Shown piece after piece: positions 1 to 6,242 of a stretch of 7,559 nucleotides of DNA. The position numbers and the translations under genes are program-made. This stretch comes from Planctomycetota bacterium (lineage in GTDB: Bacteria > Planctomycetota > SZUA-567), in assembly GCA_020861125.1 (NCBI GenBank), contig JAJBSZ010000020.1, positions 1 to 7,559 of the forward strand, read 5' to 3'. Below the pieces are notes generated by a model that was not told the origin of the DNA, did not search any database, and worked only from the letters and a program-made list of their open reading frames with translations. How positions within the stretch are numbered: position 1 is the stretch's first letter; the number at the start of each line of letters is the position of its first letter.

Positions 1-359
1 CCTCCGGCCAGGATCGGGAAAGCGACGTCTTCTCCACCCTCGCCGACATCCTCGACGCCATGAACGCCAACGATCTCGACGCCCTGAACGCCCTGATCGA
101 CGTCTTCCAGGCCGATATCGACCGGCTCAATACCGCCACCGGCGAAGTGGCCTCACGGTCGGCGCGGCTGACCGACACTTCCGACCGGTATGCGCTCAAC
201 CTCATCTCCTATCAGGAAACCTGGGACGCGACTGTCGGGATGGACGCCAACGCCCTGATGCTGATCATGCTCCAGTATCAGGCGGCGGAAAATGCCTACA
301 ACGCCGCCATGTCCATCTCGGCCCGGTATTTCCAGATGAGTCTGTTGAGTTTTCTCTAG
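1..359 (+). CDS. flgL: Flagellar hook-associated protein FlgL, C-terminal part (5' end outside window)
   Basis: Open from the left edge (first full codon at base 3) to a TAG at 357-359, giving the last 118 residues. The fragment is an almost purely helical heptad-like segment (LADILDAMNANDLDAL, IDRLNTATGEVASR) followed by a tail with QYQAAENAYNAA, SARYFQ and a final SLLSFL. That pattern is the C-terminal D0/D1 coiled coil of the flagellin/FlgL family. In FlgL (HAP3) this end pairs with the N-terminal helix and forms the junction between the flagellar hook and the filament; the protein is exported by the flagellar type III system. The terminal SLL-x-FL favours FlgL over flagellin, which usually ends in a Leu-Leu-Arg/Gly type tail. 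The internal ATG at base 60 is not the start, because coding continues upstream. A strong terminator follows the stop by 24 bases, so this is probably the last gene of a flagellar operon. A short flagellin is the alternative. Confidence 0.82.
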   Translation, partial: SGQDRESDVFSTLADILDAMNANDLDALNALIDVFQADIDRLNTATGEVASRSARLTDTSDRYALNLISYQETWDATVGMDANALMLIMLQYQAAENAYNAAMSISARYFQMSLLSFL

Positions 360-383
360 ATTCGGTGACGGAACCATAGCATC

Positions 384-422
384 GGCCGCCGCGACCGGGG
401 ATTGGTCGCGGCGGCCTTTTTT
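384..422 (+). terminator. Strong intrinsic terminator after flgL
   Basis: A perfect 13-bp GC-rich stem pairs 384-396 with 404-416 around a 7-base loop, and six T follow at 417-422. It lies 24 bases past the flgL stop and ends transcription of the + strand. On the - strand the hairpin is followed by mixed sequence with no T run, so it is not a good two-way terminator by sequence. It does lie 21 bases past the stop of the convergent reductase gene and could still stabilise that mRNA's 3' end. Confidence 0.93.
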
Positions 423-437
423 GTAATGGTACCAGAA

Positions 438-1775
438 TTATTTCGCGGTATTGGCGGCGATGAGGGTGGCGTCCCACACGCCGCTGAACGGCGGCGAATA
501 CGCCAGGTCCAGATAACCAAATTCGTCTACGGTCATGCTGGCCGTCATGGCGATGGCGTAGTAGTTCGCCCGCGCCGCCACCACGCCCTCGCCCACAAGC
601 TGGGCGCCAAGGATACGGCGGCTCTTATTGTCGTAGACCAGTTTGATGAACACCTGACCCGGCGCGTAGTAGGACGCATAGCTGTTACCGGTGATGGCGT
701 TGGTGCCGTAGTCGAGGTTCAGCCGCTGGGCGTCGAGTTCGGACAGGCCGACCTTGGCGGCGTCGAGGCTGAACAGCCGGAGGGCGCTCGAGCCGATCAG
801 CCGGAACGGCGGCACCGTCTTGCCGGCGATGATCTCCGCGATCAGCCGGCCCTGTTTGTTGGCGGTGGTGCCGAGGGGCGTGTAGGCATGTTCGCCGGTG
901 AGGAACGAGGTCATGACGCTGCAGTCCCCTGCGGCGTAGACATCCGGCGCGCTCGTTTCCATCCGATCGTTCACGGTGATGGCGCCGTTGGCCGCCTTGC
1001 GCACGGCGATGAAGTCGGCGTTGGGCACAATGCCGGCACAGTTGATCACCGCATCGGCGGGGATGGTCCAGCGCCCGTCGCGGCCTTCCACCACTGCGCC
1101 GGTGATGCGCCGGTCGTCCCCTTCCAGCTCCACCACCTTGCAGTCGGTGTGTACGCGAACGCCGTTGGCCGACAGCTCCGTTTCCAGCCGATCGGTAATT
1201 TCTGGGTCCATCGCCGGCAGTACCCGGTCGGCGAATTCCACCAGATGCACGGTTTTCCCCTGAGCGGCGCAGGCTTCGGCGATCTCCAGACCAATGTACC
1301 CGGCGCCCACCACCACCACGTCGCGGGTCTCGGTCCGGAGGAGATGCTCCCGCAAACGAACTCCGTCCGCCACCTCACGCACCACGAACAGGTTCTCCCG
1401 CTCCACATCCAGCGGGGGAATTTTCCGCACCCGGGCGCCGCTGGCGACGATCAGCTTGTCGTAATGGTGGCGGAAGGTAGTGCCCGACGCGGTATCACAC
1501 ACGGTGACAGTTTTTCCCGGCAGGTCCACGGCCGTGACTTCATGCCGGATGCGGACGTCGATGCCATGTTGGGAAAAGTCTTCCGGCGTGCGCTCCACCA
1601 GGGCGGCGGCATTTTCGATGTGCCCGGCGACGAAAAAAGGAATTCCGCAGGCGCCGTAAGACACGTGGTCGCCCTTTTCGAACACGGTAACCGTCACGCC
1701 GTCCCGAAGATTTCGCTTGAGTTTGGCGGCGGCGCTCATGCCGGCCGCCACGCCGCCGATCACGGTTACATTCAT
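438..1775 (-). CDS. cdr: CoA-disulfide reductase / NADH oxidase-type FAD-dependent disulfide oxidoreductase
   Basis: A 445-residue cytosolic flavoprotein of normal family length. Residues 5-13 (VIGGVAAGM) are the FAD-binding Rossmann loop. SYGACGIPF at 39-47 carries the single active Cys43, in the same place as the catalytic Cys of CoA-disulfide reductase. YDKLIVASGA (105-114) and GAGYIGLE (157-164) are the second FAD and the NAD(P)H loops. YAAGDC (280-285) is the flavin-contacting motif, and the C-terminal dimer domain ends with DLAYSPPF. Known members reduce CoA disulfide, polysulfide or O2 with NAD(P)H; Glu180 at the end of the second Rossmann strand hints at NADH. There is no rhodanese extension. 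The start at 1775 is chosen because the Rossmann motif begins there and AAAGGGG (1784-1790) sits 8 bases upstream; an in-frame ATG at 1835 would add 20 unrelated residues. It follows the cystine symporter gene by 37 bases, so cystine- or CoA-linked thiol reduction is likely. Sequence alone cannot exclude NADH oxidase activity. Confidence 0.85.
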   Translation of the reverse strand: MNVTVIGGVAAGMSAAAKLKRNLRDGVTVTVFEKGDHVSYGACGIPFFVAGHIENAAALVERTPEDFSQHGIDVRIRHEVTAVDLPGKTVTVCDTASGTTFRHHYDKLIVASGARVRKIPPLDVERENLFVVREVADGVRLREHLLRTETRDVVVVGAGYIGLEIAEACAAQGKTVHLVEFADRVLPAMDPEITDRLETELSANGVRVHTDCKVVELEGDDRRITGAVVEGRDGRWTIPADAVINCAGIVPNADFIAVRKAANGAITVNDRMETSAPDVYAAGDCSVMTSFLTGEHAYTPLGTTANKQGRLIAEIIAGKTVPPFRLIGSSALRLFSLDAAKVGLSELDAQRLNLDYGTNAITGNSYASYYAPGQVFIKLVYDNKSRRILGAQLVGEGVVAARANYYAIAMTASMTVDEFGYLDLAYSPPFSGVWDATLIAANTAK

Positions 1776-1812
1776 GTTCCGTTCCCCTTTCCGGCCCGAC
1801 CGGCAGGTTCGG

Positions 1813-3240
1813 TCAGGCGCCAAAATCCACCGCACCGTCCAGTGAAGTTTCCGCCGGCGTGTCGGTCAGCGGCCGGTAGTAGGCGCTGACATCCAGGAGT
1901 CCCATGCGCCGGTCGACGATGATGGCGTTGACCATGGCACCGGTGACATTGATAAGCGTCCGGCCCATATCGATCAACGGGTCGACGGCGAGGATAGGCG
2001 ACAGCAGGGGAAAGGACGCCGCCATGCCGGTGCCGGACAGGGCCACTGATGCCGCCATGCTGGCGGTGCCGGGGATGCCGGCGATGCCTAGCGATCCGAT
2101 GACGATGACGATCACGCTCATCACCAGAAAGGTGACGTCGATGCCGGAGCCGCCCAGATTGGCGACGAACACCACCAGCATGGCCGGGAAAATACCGGCG
2201 CAGCCCTGCATGCCGGCGGTGGAGCCGAAGGAGGCGACGAAATTGGCGGTGCTTTCGCTCACCCCCAGGTTCTGAGTCAGGGTGGAAATGGTCACCGGTA
2301 ACGTACCGACGCTGGACCGTGAGGTGAATGCCATGACCATGGCGTCCAAGGATTTTTTCACGAACGGCAGCGGCGACAAGCCGAACAGGACGAGCGCCAG
2401 CATTTGGATTCCCAGCATAATAACGACGCCGAGGTAGAGGACGCCAATGAACACCACCACCTGCAGGATACCGCGGAGACCGCGCTGGGCGATGGTGTTG
2501 GCGAGCATCGCCACCACTGCGTAGGGCATGAGCTTGATGACGTACATGGCGACGGACACGATGATCTTGTGGAGCGCGTTCACCAGTTCATAAAACGGCC
2601 GTACCGTGTCGCCGTATTTGATGCCCATGCGCCGGGCGGCGACGCCGAAGAAGGCCGAGAAGATCACCAGGGCGATGATATTGGTGTCCACCATGGCGGC
2701 CACCGGATTGGCCGGCAACAGGTTCCGGAGGGTCTGAGCCAGGGGCGCTACATCCTTGATCTGGGCGGTGCCCGTCACCGGATCGAAGGTGCCGCCGAGG
2801 TGGAACAGCAGCCCGAGGCCGAGCCCCACCAGGGCTGCCACCGTCACCATCGCCATGGTCACGATCAGGGTCAGGCGCGTCAGGCGCTTGAGGTCCGCTC
2901 CCTGCACGTTGATGATCACCTGGACAATGGAAACCATGATCAGCGGAATAACCAGCATGCGGATCAGGTCGATGAATCCGTTGCCGAACAGCCCGTACCA
3001 GGCGGTGGTTTCAGCGACGAACGGGACCTGCATGGGGTCGTCCGGAAAACCGGACACCACCTGGACGGCCAGGCCCAGTAACAGGCCGAGGGCCGTCGCC
3101 ACCAGAACCCGGCTGGAGAAGCCGCGCTTTTTCCGCTGCATAAACCAGAGAAGCGCGAACAGGCACAGGAGCGCCGTCAGAAACACCATTGTCCTGACGG
3201 TGCTCACCTGCAAAAAATCCTGAAAAAAGAATGATGTCAT
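1813..3240 (-). CDS. tcyP: L-cystine symporter, TcyP/YdjN type (dicarboxylate/amino acid:cation symporter family)
   Basis: A 475-residue polytopic inner-membrane protein. After a hydrophobic N-terminal helix (about 17-35) and a basic RKKR loop it has repeated long hydrophobic segments and the two re-entrant loop signatures of the glutamate-transporter fold: AFTSRSS at 304-310 and FGSTAGMQGCAG at 338-349. DPLIDMGRTLINVTG at 420-434 is the substrate- and cation-binding segment. This combination matches the TcyP/YdjN cystine branch rather than GltP or DctA (recalled comparison with E. coli YdjN). It should import cystine, and perhaps related diamino-acid disulfides such as selenocystine, with a cation. 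The start is placed at 3240, where AGGGG (3249-3253) lies 8 bases upstream; the frame stays open to an ATG at 3324, but that would overlap the metallopeptidase gene. It is the middle gene of a probable operon: 35 bases after the peptidase, 37 before the reductase. No promoter is visible in either gap. Confidence 0.9.
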   Translation of the reverse strand: MTSFFFQDFLQVSTVRTMVFLTALLCLFALLWFMQRKKRGFSSRVLVATALGLLLGLAVQVVSGFPDDPMQVPFVAETTAWYGLFGNGFIDLIRMLVIPLIMVSIVQVIINVQGADLKRLTRLTLIVTMAMVTVAALVGLGLGLLFHLGGTFDPVTGTAQIKDVAPLAQTLRNLLPANPVAAMVDTNIIALVIFSAFFGVAARRMGIKYGDTVRPFYELVNALHKIIVSVAMYVIKLMPYAVVAMLANTIAQRGLRGILQVVVFIGVLYLGVVIMLGIQMLALVLFGLSPLPFVKKSLDAMVMAFTSRSSVGTLPVTISTLTQNLGVSESTANFVASFGSTAGMQGCAGIFPAMLVVFVANLGGSGIDVTFLVMSVIVIVIGSLGIAGIPGTASMAASVALSGTGMAASFPLLSPILAVDPLIDMGRTLINVTGAMVNAIIVDRRMGLLDVSAYYRPLTDTPAETSLDGAVDFGA

Positions 3241-3275
3241 GAACCCATCCCCTATGGCGCGGCCGTGGCCGGCCG

Positions 3276-4148
3276 TCAGAAGCCGAGGCCGCGGCCGTTC
3301 CCCAACTCGGCGAAGGTATTGCACGCCTTGGGGTCGCCGGATTCAAACCCGCGTTTGAACCACTGGTAGCGCTGGGCCGAGGTGCCGTGGGTAAAACTGT
3401 CGGGCACCACCCGGCCGGTGGTCTGTTTTTGCAGGCGGTCGTCGCCGATGGCCTGGGCGGTGCGGAGCGCCGCTTCCACATCCCCCGGATCGAGAATGCC
3501 CTGTTCCTGCATGGCCCGTCCCCACACGCCGGCGTAGCAGTCGGCCTGGAGTTCCATCATAACGGAAAGCTTGTTGGCGTCGCGCTGGCTCATGCGACTC
3601 TGCAGCTGCCGCACCTTCTGGTCGGTGCCCAGGAGATGTTGGATATGGTGGCCGACTTCATGGGCGATGACGTAGCCGTAGGCGAATTCGCCGCCGCCGC
3701 CCATTTTCCGTTGCATGTCGTGGAAAAACGAGAGGTCGATGTAGAGGGTTTCATCGCTGGGACAGTAAAACGGTCCCATGGCCGCCTGCCCATAGCCGCA
3801 GCCGGTGCTGGTCAACCCGCTGTAGAGAACCATGCGCGGTGGTTGGTAGGTGCGGCCGATTTTCTTGAAATAGTCTTCCCAGGTTTCCTCGGTTGTTTTG
3901 AGGTCGACGGCCGCAAAGCGAGCGAGTTCCTCGTCCTGTGGGCTGGGTGTATAGTTGGCGGAATTGGTGGTGACGACGGCACCATCGGTGAGGAGGGGCG
4001 TCAGGTCGATGCCGTAGAGGCCGGCCACCAACACGAAGAGCATGAGAATCAGGCCGCCGACGCCGCCGACGCGCATGCCGCCCCCTCCGGGACGCTGTCC
4101 CCGGCGGTCCTCCACATTGTTGCTGGCGCTTCTATCTTGCCACTGCAT
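3276..4148 (-). CDS. ypfJ: YpfJ-family neutral zinc metallopeptidase, membrane-anchored
   Basis: A 290-residue protein. A hydrophilic N-terminus of about 25 residues (Arg/Gly/Pro-rich) is followed by one membrane helix (about 27-47), so the body probably faces the periplasm. The catalytic site is HEVGH at 163-167, with Glu199 in [10 protein letters not shown] as the probable third zinc ligand. Other conserved family features are GCGYG at 116-120, the Cys117/Cys129 pair, [11 protein letters not shown] (128-138) and FTHGTSAQR (252-260). The length is usual for the family (Pfam Zn_peptidase, PF04228). Physiological substrates are not established for the family. The start is supported by AAGGAA at 4154-4159, about 5 bases before the ATG. 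It is the first gene of the likely peptidase-symporter-reductase operon; a small GC hairpin lies in the gap just after its stop. A role in envelope thiol or stress physiology would be inference from its neighbours only. Confidence 0.92.
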   Translation of the reverse strand: MQWQDRSASNNVEDRRGQRPGGGGMRVGGVGGLILMLFVLVAGLYGIDLTPLLTDGAVVTTNSANYTPSPQDEELARFAAVDLKTTEETWEDYFKKIGRTYQPPRMVLYSGLTSTGCGYGQAAMGPFYCPSDETLYIDLSFFHDMQRKMGGGGEFAYGYVIAHEVGHHIQHLLGTDQKVRQLQSRMSQRDANKLSVMMELQADCYAGVWGRAMQEQGILDPGDVEAALRTAQAIGDDRLQKQTTGRVVPDSFTHGTSAQRYQWFKRGFESGDPKACNTFAELGNGRGLGF

Positions 4149-4262
4149 GATCGTTCCTTCGGCAAAAAAACCGCATGCCCCTCGACCAGTTGTTACCTGT
4201 CCGGGCGGTCCGTTTCTTCCCGCATGTCGGCAAAATTAAGCCCGCACAGCTCGGATGGAGAG

Positions 4263-4305
4263 GTGCGGGTACTCCCTTTCCCAATCTGGGAAAGTCGTGC
4301 CGCAC
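4263..4305. repeat. Two-part inverted repeat (nested hairpin)
   Basis: The inner stem is perfect over 8 bp: CTTTCCCA (4276-4283) pairs with TGGGAAAG (4287-4294) around the loop ATC. An outer 6-bp stem, GTGCGG (4263-4268) with CCGCAC (4300-4305), encloses it through an internal loop of 7 and 5 bases. No T run follows on either strand, so it is not a standard intrinsic terminator. It lies 115 bases upstream of the peptidase start and could be a protein-binding palindrome or part of that gene's 5' leader. The structure is seen directly; the function is unknown. Confidence 0.6.
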
Positions 4306-4410
4306 GATGTTGACGGAGTAGAAGAGCAGTCGGAAACCGAAAAAAACGGCAGTACGATTGTCACCTCATCAGGCAGAAGATCCCCATGAGATCTCCATAG
4401 TGATCGTAAA

Positions 4411-4439
4411 GGATCGCGCGCGAACCGAATGCGCGATTC
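4411..4439 (-). terminator. Possible weak terminator after the kinase gene
   Basis: A 9-bp stem with one G-U pair joins 4411-4419 to 4431-4439 around an 11-base loop, 47 bases past the kinase stop. On the - strand it is followed only by TTTACG, so the U tract is poor. It may act as a weak terminator or 3' end stabiliser; read-through toward the peptidase operon is possible. Confidence 0.35.
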
Positions 4440-4486
4440 CTCGGACCCACGGCACCTCGGGCCCGTTGCGTATCGGGAAGTGAAGC

Positions 4487-6046
4487 TTACTTCTGGTCAG
4501 CAGACGGTTCCGCTGGTGGCAGCGGTTGCGAGAGGTCGTGCATCGCCTCCCGCAGGGCGGGGTAGAGTTTTTCATAGATGGCGAAGGCGCGGTCGTAGGC
4601 GCGCTTCCGTTCCCGATCGTTTAGGCGCATCCGTTCCGAGCGGCTGGTGGCGGGCGGTTTCCGGTTGGCGATGAGGAAGGGTATCGCCGCGTCGTCCGGG
4701 CCGGTGTAGACGCCGGCGGCGATCCCGCCCAGCAGGGCGGCGCCCCAGGCCGCGGCGTCCGGCTTTTCCGACACGTCGTACTCGATCCCCATGACCTCCC
4801 GCTTGATCTGGACCCAGAAGCGGCTCCGGGACCCGGACCCGACGCTCAGAACCCGGGTCGGCTGCAGATGCCATTGGGCCGCGGCCCGTTCCATCATCTG
4901 CCGCAGGCCATAGGCCGCTCCCTCGAACACGGCGCGGATCATGTCGGCGCGGGTGCTGTCCAGGCGCAGACCAATCCAGACGCCGCTGGCGTCGGGATCC
5001 CAAATCGGGCTGCGTTCGCCCGCCAGGTACGGGAGGAATATCAGGCCGTTGGCGCCGGCCGGGGATTCGGCCGCCAGTTTTTCCAGCTCGGCCACGCTTA
5101 CCGTGTCCGGCCAAATTTTATTGCGGCACCAGGCGAAGGCGCCCCCCAGGGTCGACATCGCCCCGTGCGCCAGCCAGCGGCCGGGGAAAACGTGGCAGCG
5201 GTTCATGAACGCGCCGTCGAAATCGGGCCGATCGAGGCAAAACGTCACCACGCCCGACGTCCCGGAGGTCTCCAGGACTTCGCCGCGATCCCGGAGGCCG
5301 ACGGCGAAGGCGGCCGCAGCCGTGTCCGAAGCGCCAGCCGCCACCACCGCTCCCTGGGCGCTCCCCAGGTCGTCCGCAACTTCCGGCCGTACCCTCCCGC
5401 ACGGCTGGTACGGCGGGCGGAGCTCCGCCAGCTGCCGTTCCTCCACGCCCCACCCGGCGAGGAGATCCGTCTGCCAGCCCGCCTCCGGCCGGTGGCTGTC
5501 GAAGCCGCCAGAGTAGCAGGCCTGCGTCCAGTCGACGACGAATGCGCCCGTCAGACGGTAGAGGAGAAAACTGCCCAGCAGACCGATGTGGCGGGTACGG
5601 GCCCACATTGCCGGTTCCCGTTCCCGCAGCCAGGCGGCATTGCCGAGCCAGCAGGTGGAACTATAGGGATGGTTGCCGGTCCGACGGAGCACGGCCTCGG
5701 GCCCGCCGTGCGCCTCGGCGAAACGGCGGACATACTCGTCGCTCCGCCGATCAAGATAGAGGATGCCCGGTCGCAGCGGCCGGAACTGATCGTCCAGGAA
5801 GACGGTGGTAGGGCAGGTGGCGGCAATACCGACCGCCGTTACGTCGCCCAGTCCGCGCACCGCCTCGCGGGCGGCATAGAGGACCGCCTGCCAATAGGTT
5901 TCCAGATCGAGCTCGGCCCAGGTGGGGTGGGGCGTGGCGATGGGCACCGGCCGTTGGGCTTTGCCGACGACGTCGCCGTCAGGGGTAAAGGCGCACGCCT
6001 TCACCACGCCCGTTCCCGCCTCAATGCCCAGAAGAATGGTCGGCAT
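4487..6046 (-). CDS. FGGY-family carbohydrate (sugar/polyol) kinase, xylulokinase-like
   Basis: A 519-residue cytosolic kinase of usual FGGY length. It should transfer phosphate from ATP to a sugar or polyol hydroxyl; the substrate cannot be read from sequence. Domain I begins with GIEAGTGVVKA (7-17), the phosphate loop, followed by TWAELDLETYW (42-52) and PLRPGILYLDRRSDE (90-104). AAGASDTAAAA (236-246) carries the likely catalytic base Asp241. SGTSG (261-265) and VGSGSRSRFWVQI (402-414) form the ATP site in domain II, and the C-terminus has the YDRAFAIYEKLYPAL helix common in xylulokinases. Residue 9 is Glu where the family nearly always has Asp, and the nucleotide motif reads GSGSRS and IKREV instead of GGGSKS and IxADV. 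The start at 6046 has GGGAGA (6054-6059) 7 bases upstream; an in-frame ATG at 6139 lies upstream of this gene's own promoter and is rejected. It is divergent from the GntR/FadR regulator, its probable controller. No dehydrogenase, isomerase or transporter partner lies nearby. Confidence 0.93.
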   Translation of the reverse strand: MPTILLGIEAGTGVVKACAFTPDGDVVGKAQRPVPIATPHPTWAELDLETYWQAVLYAAREAVRGLGDVTAVGIAATCPTTVFLDDQFRPLRPGILYLDRRSDEYVRRFAEAHGGPEAVLRRTGNHPYSSTCWLGNAAWLREREPAMWARTRHIGLLGSFLLYRLTGAFVVDWTQACYSGGFDSHRPEAGWQTDLLAGWGVEERQLAELRPPYQPCGRVRPEVADDLGSAQGAVVAAGASDTAAAAFAVGLRDRGEVLETSGTSGVVTFCLDRPDFDGAFMNRCHVFPGRWLAHGAMSTLGGAFAWCRNKIWPDTVSVAELEKLAAESPAGANGLIFLPYLAGERSPIWDPDASGVWIGLRLDSTRADMIRAVFEGAAYGLRQMMERAAAQWHLQPTRVLSVGSGSRSRFWVQIKREVMGIEYDVSEKPDAAAWGAALLGGIAAGVYTGPDDAAIPFLIANRKPPATSRSERMRLNDRERKRAYDRAFAIYEKLYPALREAMHDLSQPLPPAEPSADQK

Positions 6047-6077
6047 GGTAGTGTCTCCCGGCCCTGCGGTGTCGGTC

Positions 6078-6106
6078 ACTATAGCCGGCCCGCCGGCGAG
6101 CGTCAA
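6078..6106 (-). promoter_or_regulatory. Sigma70-type promoter of the kinase gene
   Basis: On the - strand TTGACG (6106-6101) and TATAGT (6083-6078) are separated by exactly 17 bases, each one mismatch from consensus. Transcription should start near 6071, leaving a leader of about 25 bases that contains the Shine-Dalgarno sequence at 6054-6059. This also fixes the kinase start at 6046. Confidence 0.82.
6084..6097. promoter_or_regulatory. Palindrome inside the kinase promoter spacer (candidate operator)
   Basis: GCCGGC (6084-6089) and GCCGGC (6092-6097) are separated by two bases and form a 14-bp near-perfect palindrome filling the space between the -35 and -10 boxes. A repressor bound here would block RNA polymerase. 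In GC-rich DNA such a palindrome could arise by chance, so this is a candidate only; the divergent regulator is the obvious partner. Confidence 0.4.
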
Positions 6107-6131
6107 GGGCGGCACCAGGGGGTCGGGAGCG

Positions 6132-6161
6132 CAGGCCATTTTGTTTGACAGGTCCAGGCCA
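6132..6161 (+). repeat. Direct repeat CAGGCCA flanking the regulator -35 box
   Basis: CAGGCCA occurs at 6132-6138 and again at 6155-6161, 23 bases apart, about two helical turns. Each copy is followed within two bases by a T-rich run. Such phased repeats can be binding sites for a dimeric regulator, but seven bases is short and the pairing could be chance. Confidence 0.35.
6141..6151. promoter_or_regulatory. Candidate FadR-subfamily operator over the regulator -35 box
   Basis: TTGTTTGACAG is an 11-bp imperfect palindrome (TTGT-TTG-ACAG) matching the general TnGTnnnACnA pattern reported for FadR/FCD-type regulators. It covers the -35 box of the regulator's own promoter, so binding would repress it. 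Much of the match also serves the -35 consensus, so part of it is expected anyway. Autoregulation is inference. Confidence 0.45.
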
Positions 6162-6172
6162 CCTTTTACAAT
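6145..6172 (+). promoter_or_regulatory. Sigma70-type promoter of the GntR/FadR-family regulator gene
   Basis: A perfect TTGACA (6145-6150) is followed after 16 bases by TACAAT (6167-6172), one mismatch from the -10 consensus. The start of transcription should be near 6179, giving a leader of about 64 bases. It stands back to back with the kinase promoter, with 38 bases between the two -35 boxes. Confidence 0.82.
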
Positions 6173-6179
6173 ATGGCCC

Positions 6180-6193
6180 GCGGCGCGCGCCGC
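6180..6193. promoter_or_regulatory. Perfect 14-bp palindrome at the regulator transcription start
   Basis: GCGGCGCGCGCCGC is exactly self-complementary and begins within a base or two of the predicted transcription start (about 6179). It could be an operator at +1, or a 5-bp hairpin with a 4-base loop at the 5' end of the mRNA. It consists only of G and C, so chance formation in this GC-rich leader is possible. Confidence 0.45.
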
Positions 6194-6242
6194 TGGTCGG
6201 GCTGCGGTCCGCCGAACGGACTGGAAAAGGCGGTTGTGGCCG

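Larger units (their letters stand above)
4149..4486. other. Gene-free 338-base stretch upstream of the peptidase operon
   Basis: It lies between the 3' end of the kinase gene and the 5' end of the peptidase gene, both on the - strand, so it should hold the kinase's 3' end signal and the operon's promoter. I find no credible coding region: short frames here are extensions of kinase shadows. What can be seen is a GC-rich hairpin at 4411-4439, a long two-part hairpin at 4263-4305, two A7 runs (4164-4170 and near 4340-4346) and AT-richer patches near 4232-4239. No good -35/-10 pair for the peptidase operon could be found on the - strand; its promoter may be weak or use another sigma factor. Confidence 0.7.

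Noticed and set aside
402..1889. A 495-residue open frame on the + strand opposite the reductase gene
   Set aside because: It is an antisense shadow of GC-rich coding DNA, full of His, Arg and Gly without domain motifs, while the opposite strand encodes a full flavoprotein with every expected motif.
2404..3081. A His- and Asp-rich 225-residue + strand frame that looks like a metal-binding protein
   Set aside because: The His/Asp richness is what reverse-strand membrane-protein codons produce; the symporter on the other strand is unambiguous.
4140..4180. A7 run next to the peptidase start read as a terminator T tract on the - strand
   Set aside because: No stable stem precedes the T run in the - strand direction, and it lies in the peptidase leader where a terminator would block the operon.
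3387..4313. A 308-residue + strand frame across the peptidase gene and its upstream region
   Set aside because: It is antisense to a protein with HEVGH and the other YpfJ-family motifs, has no Shine-Dalgarno support and shows no recognisable domain.
6047..6139. A 31-residue N-terminal extension of the kinase
   Set aside because: The kinase promoter at 6078-6106 lies inside it, and the FGGY domain begins exactly at the ATG at 6046 with a good Shine-Dalgarno.
4868..6148. A 426-residue + strand frame opposite the kinase gene
   Set aside because: Antisense shadow of the kinase with skewed composition and no motifs; the kinase has its own promoter, binding site and conserved residues.
5922..6242. 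A 107-residue N-terminal extension of the regulator
   Set aside because: The winged helix starts right after 6243, and the extension runs across the regulator's own promoter and into the kinase gene.
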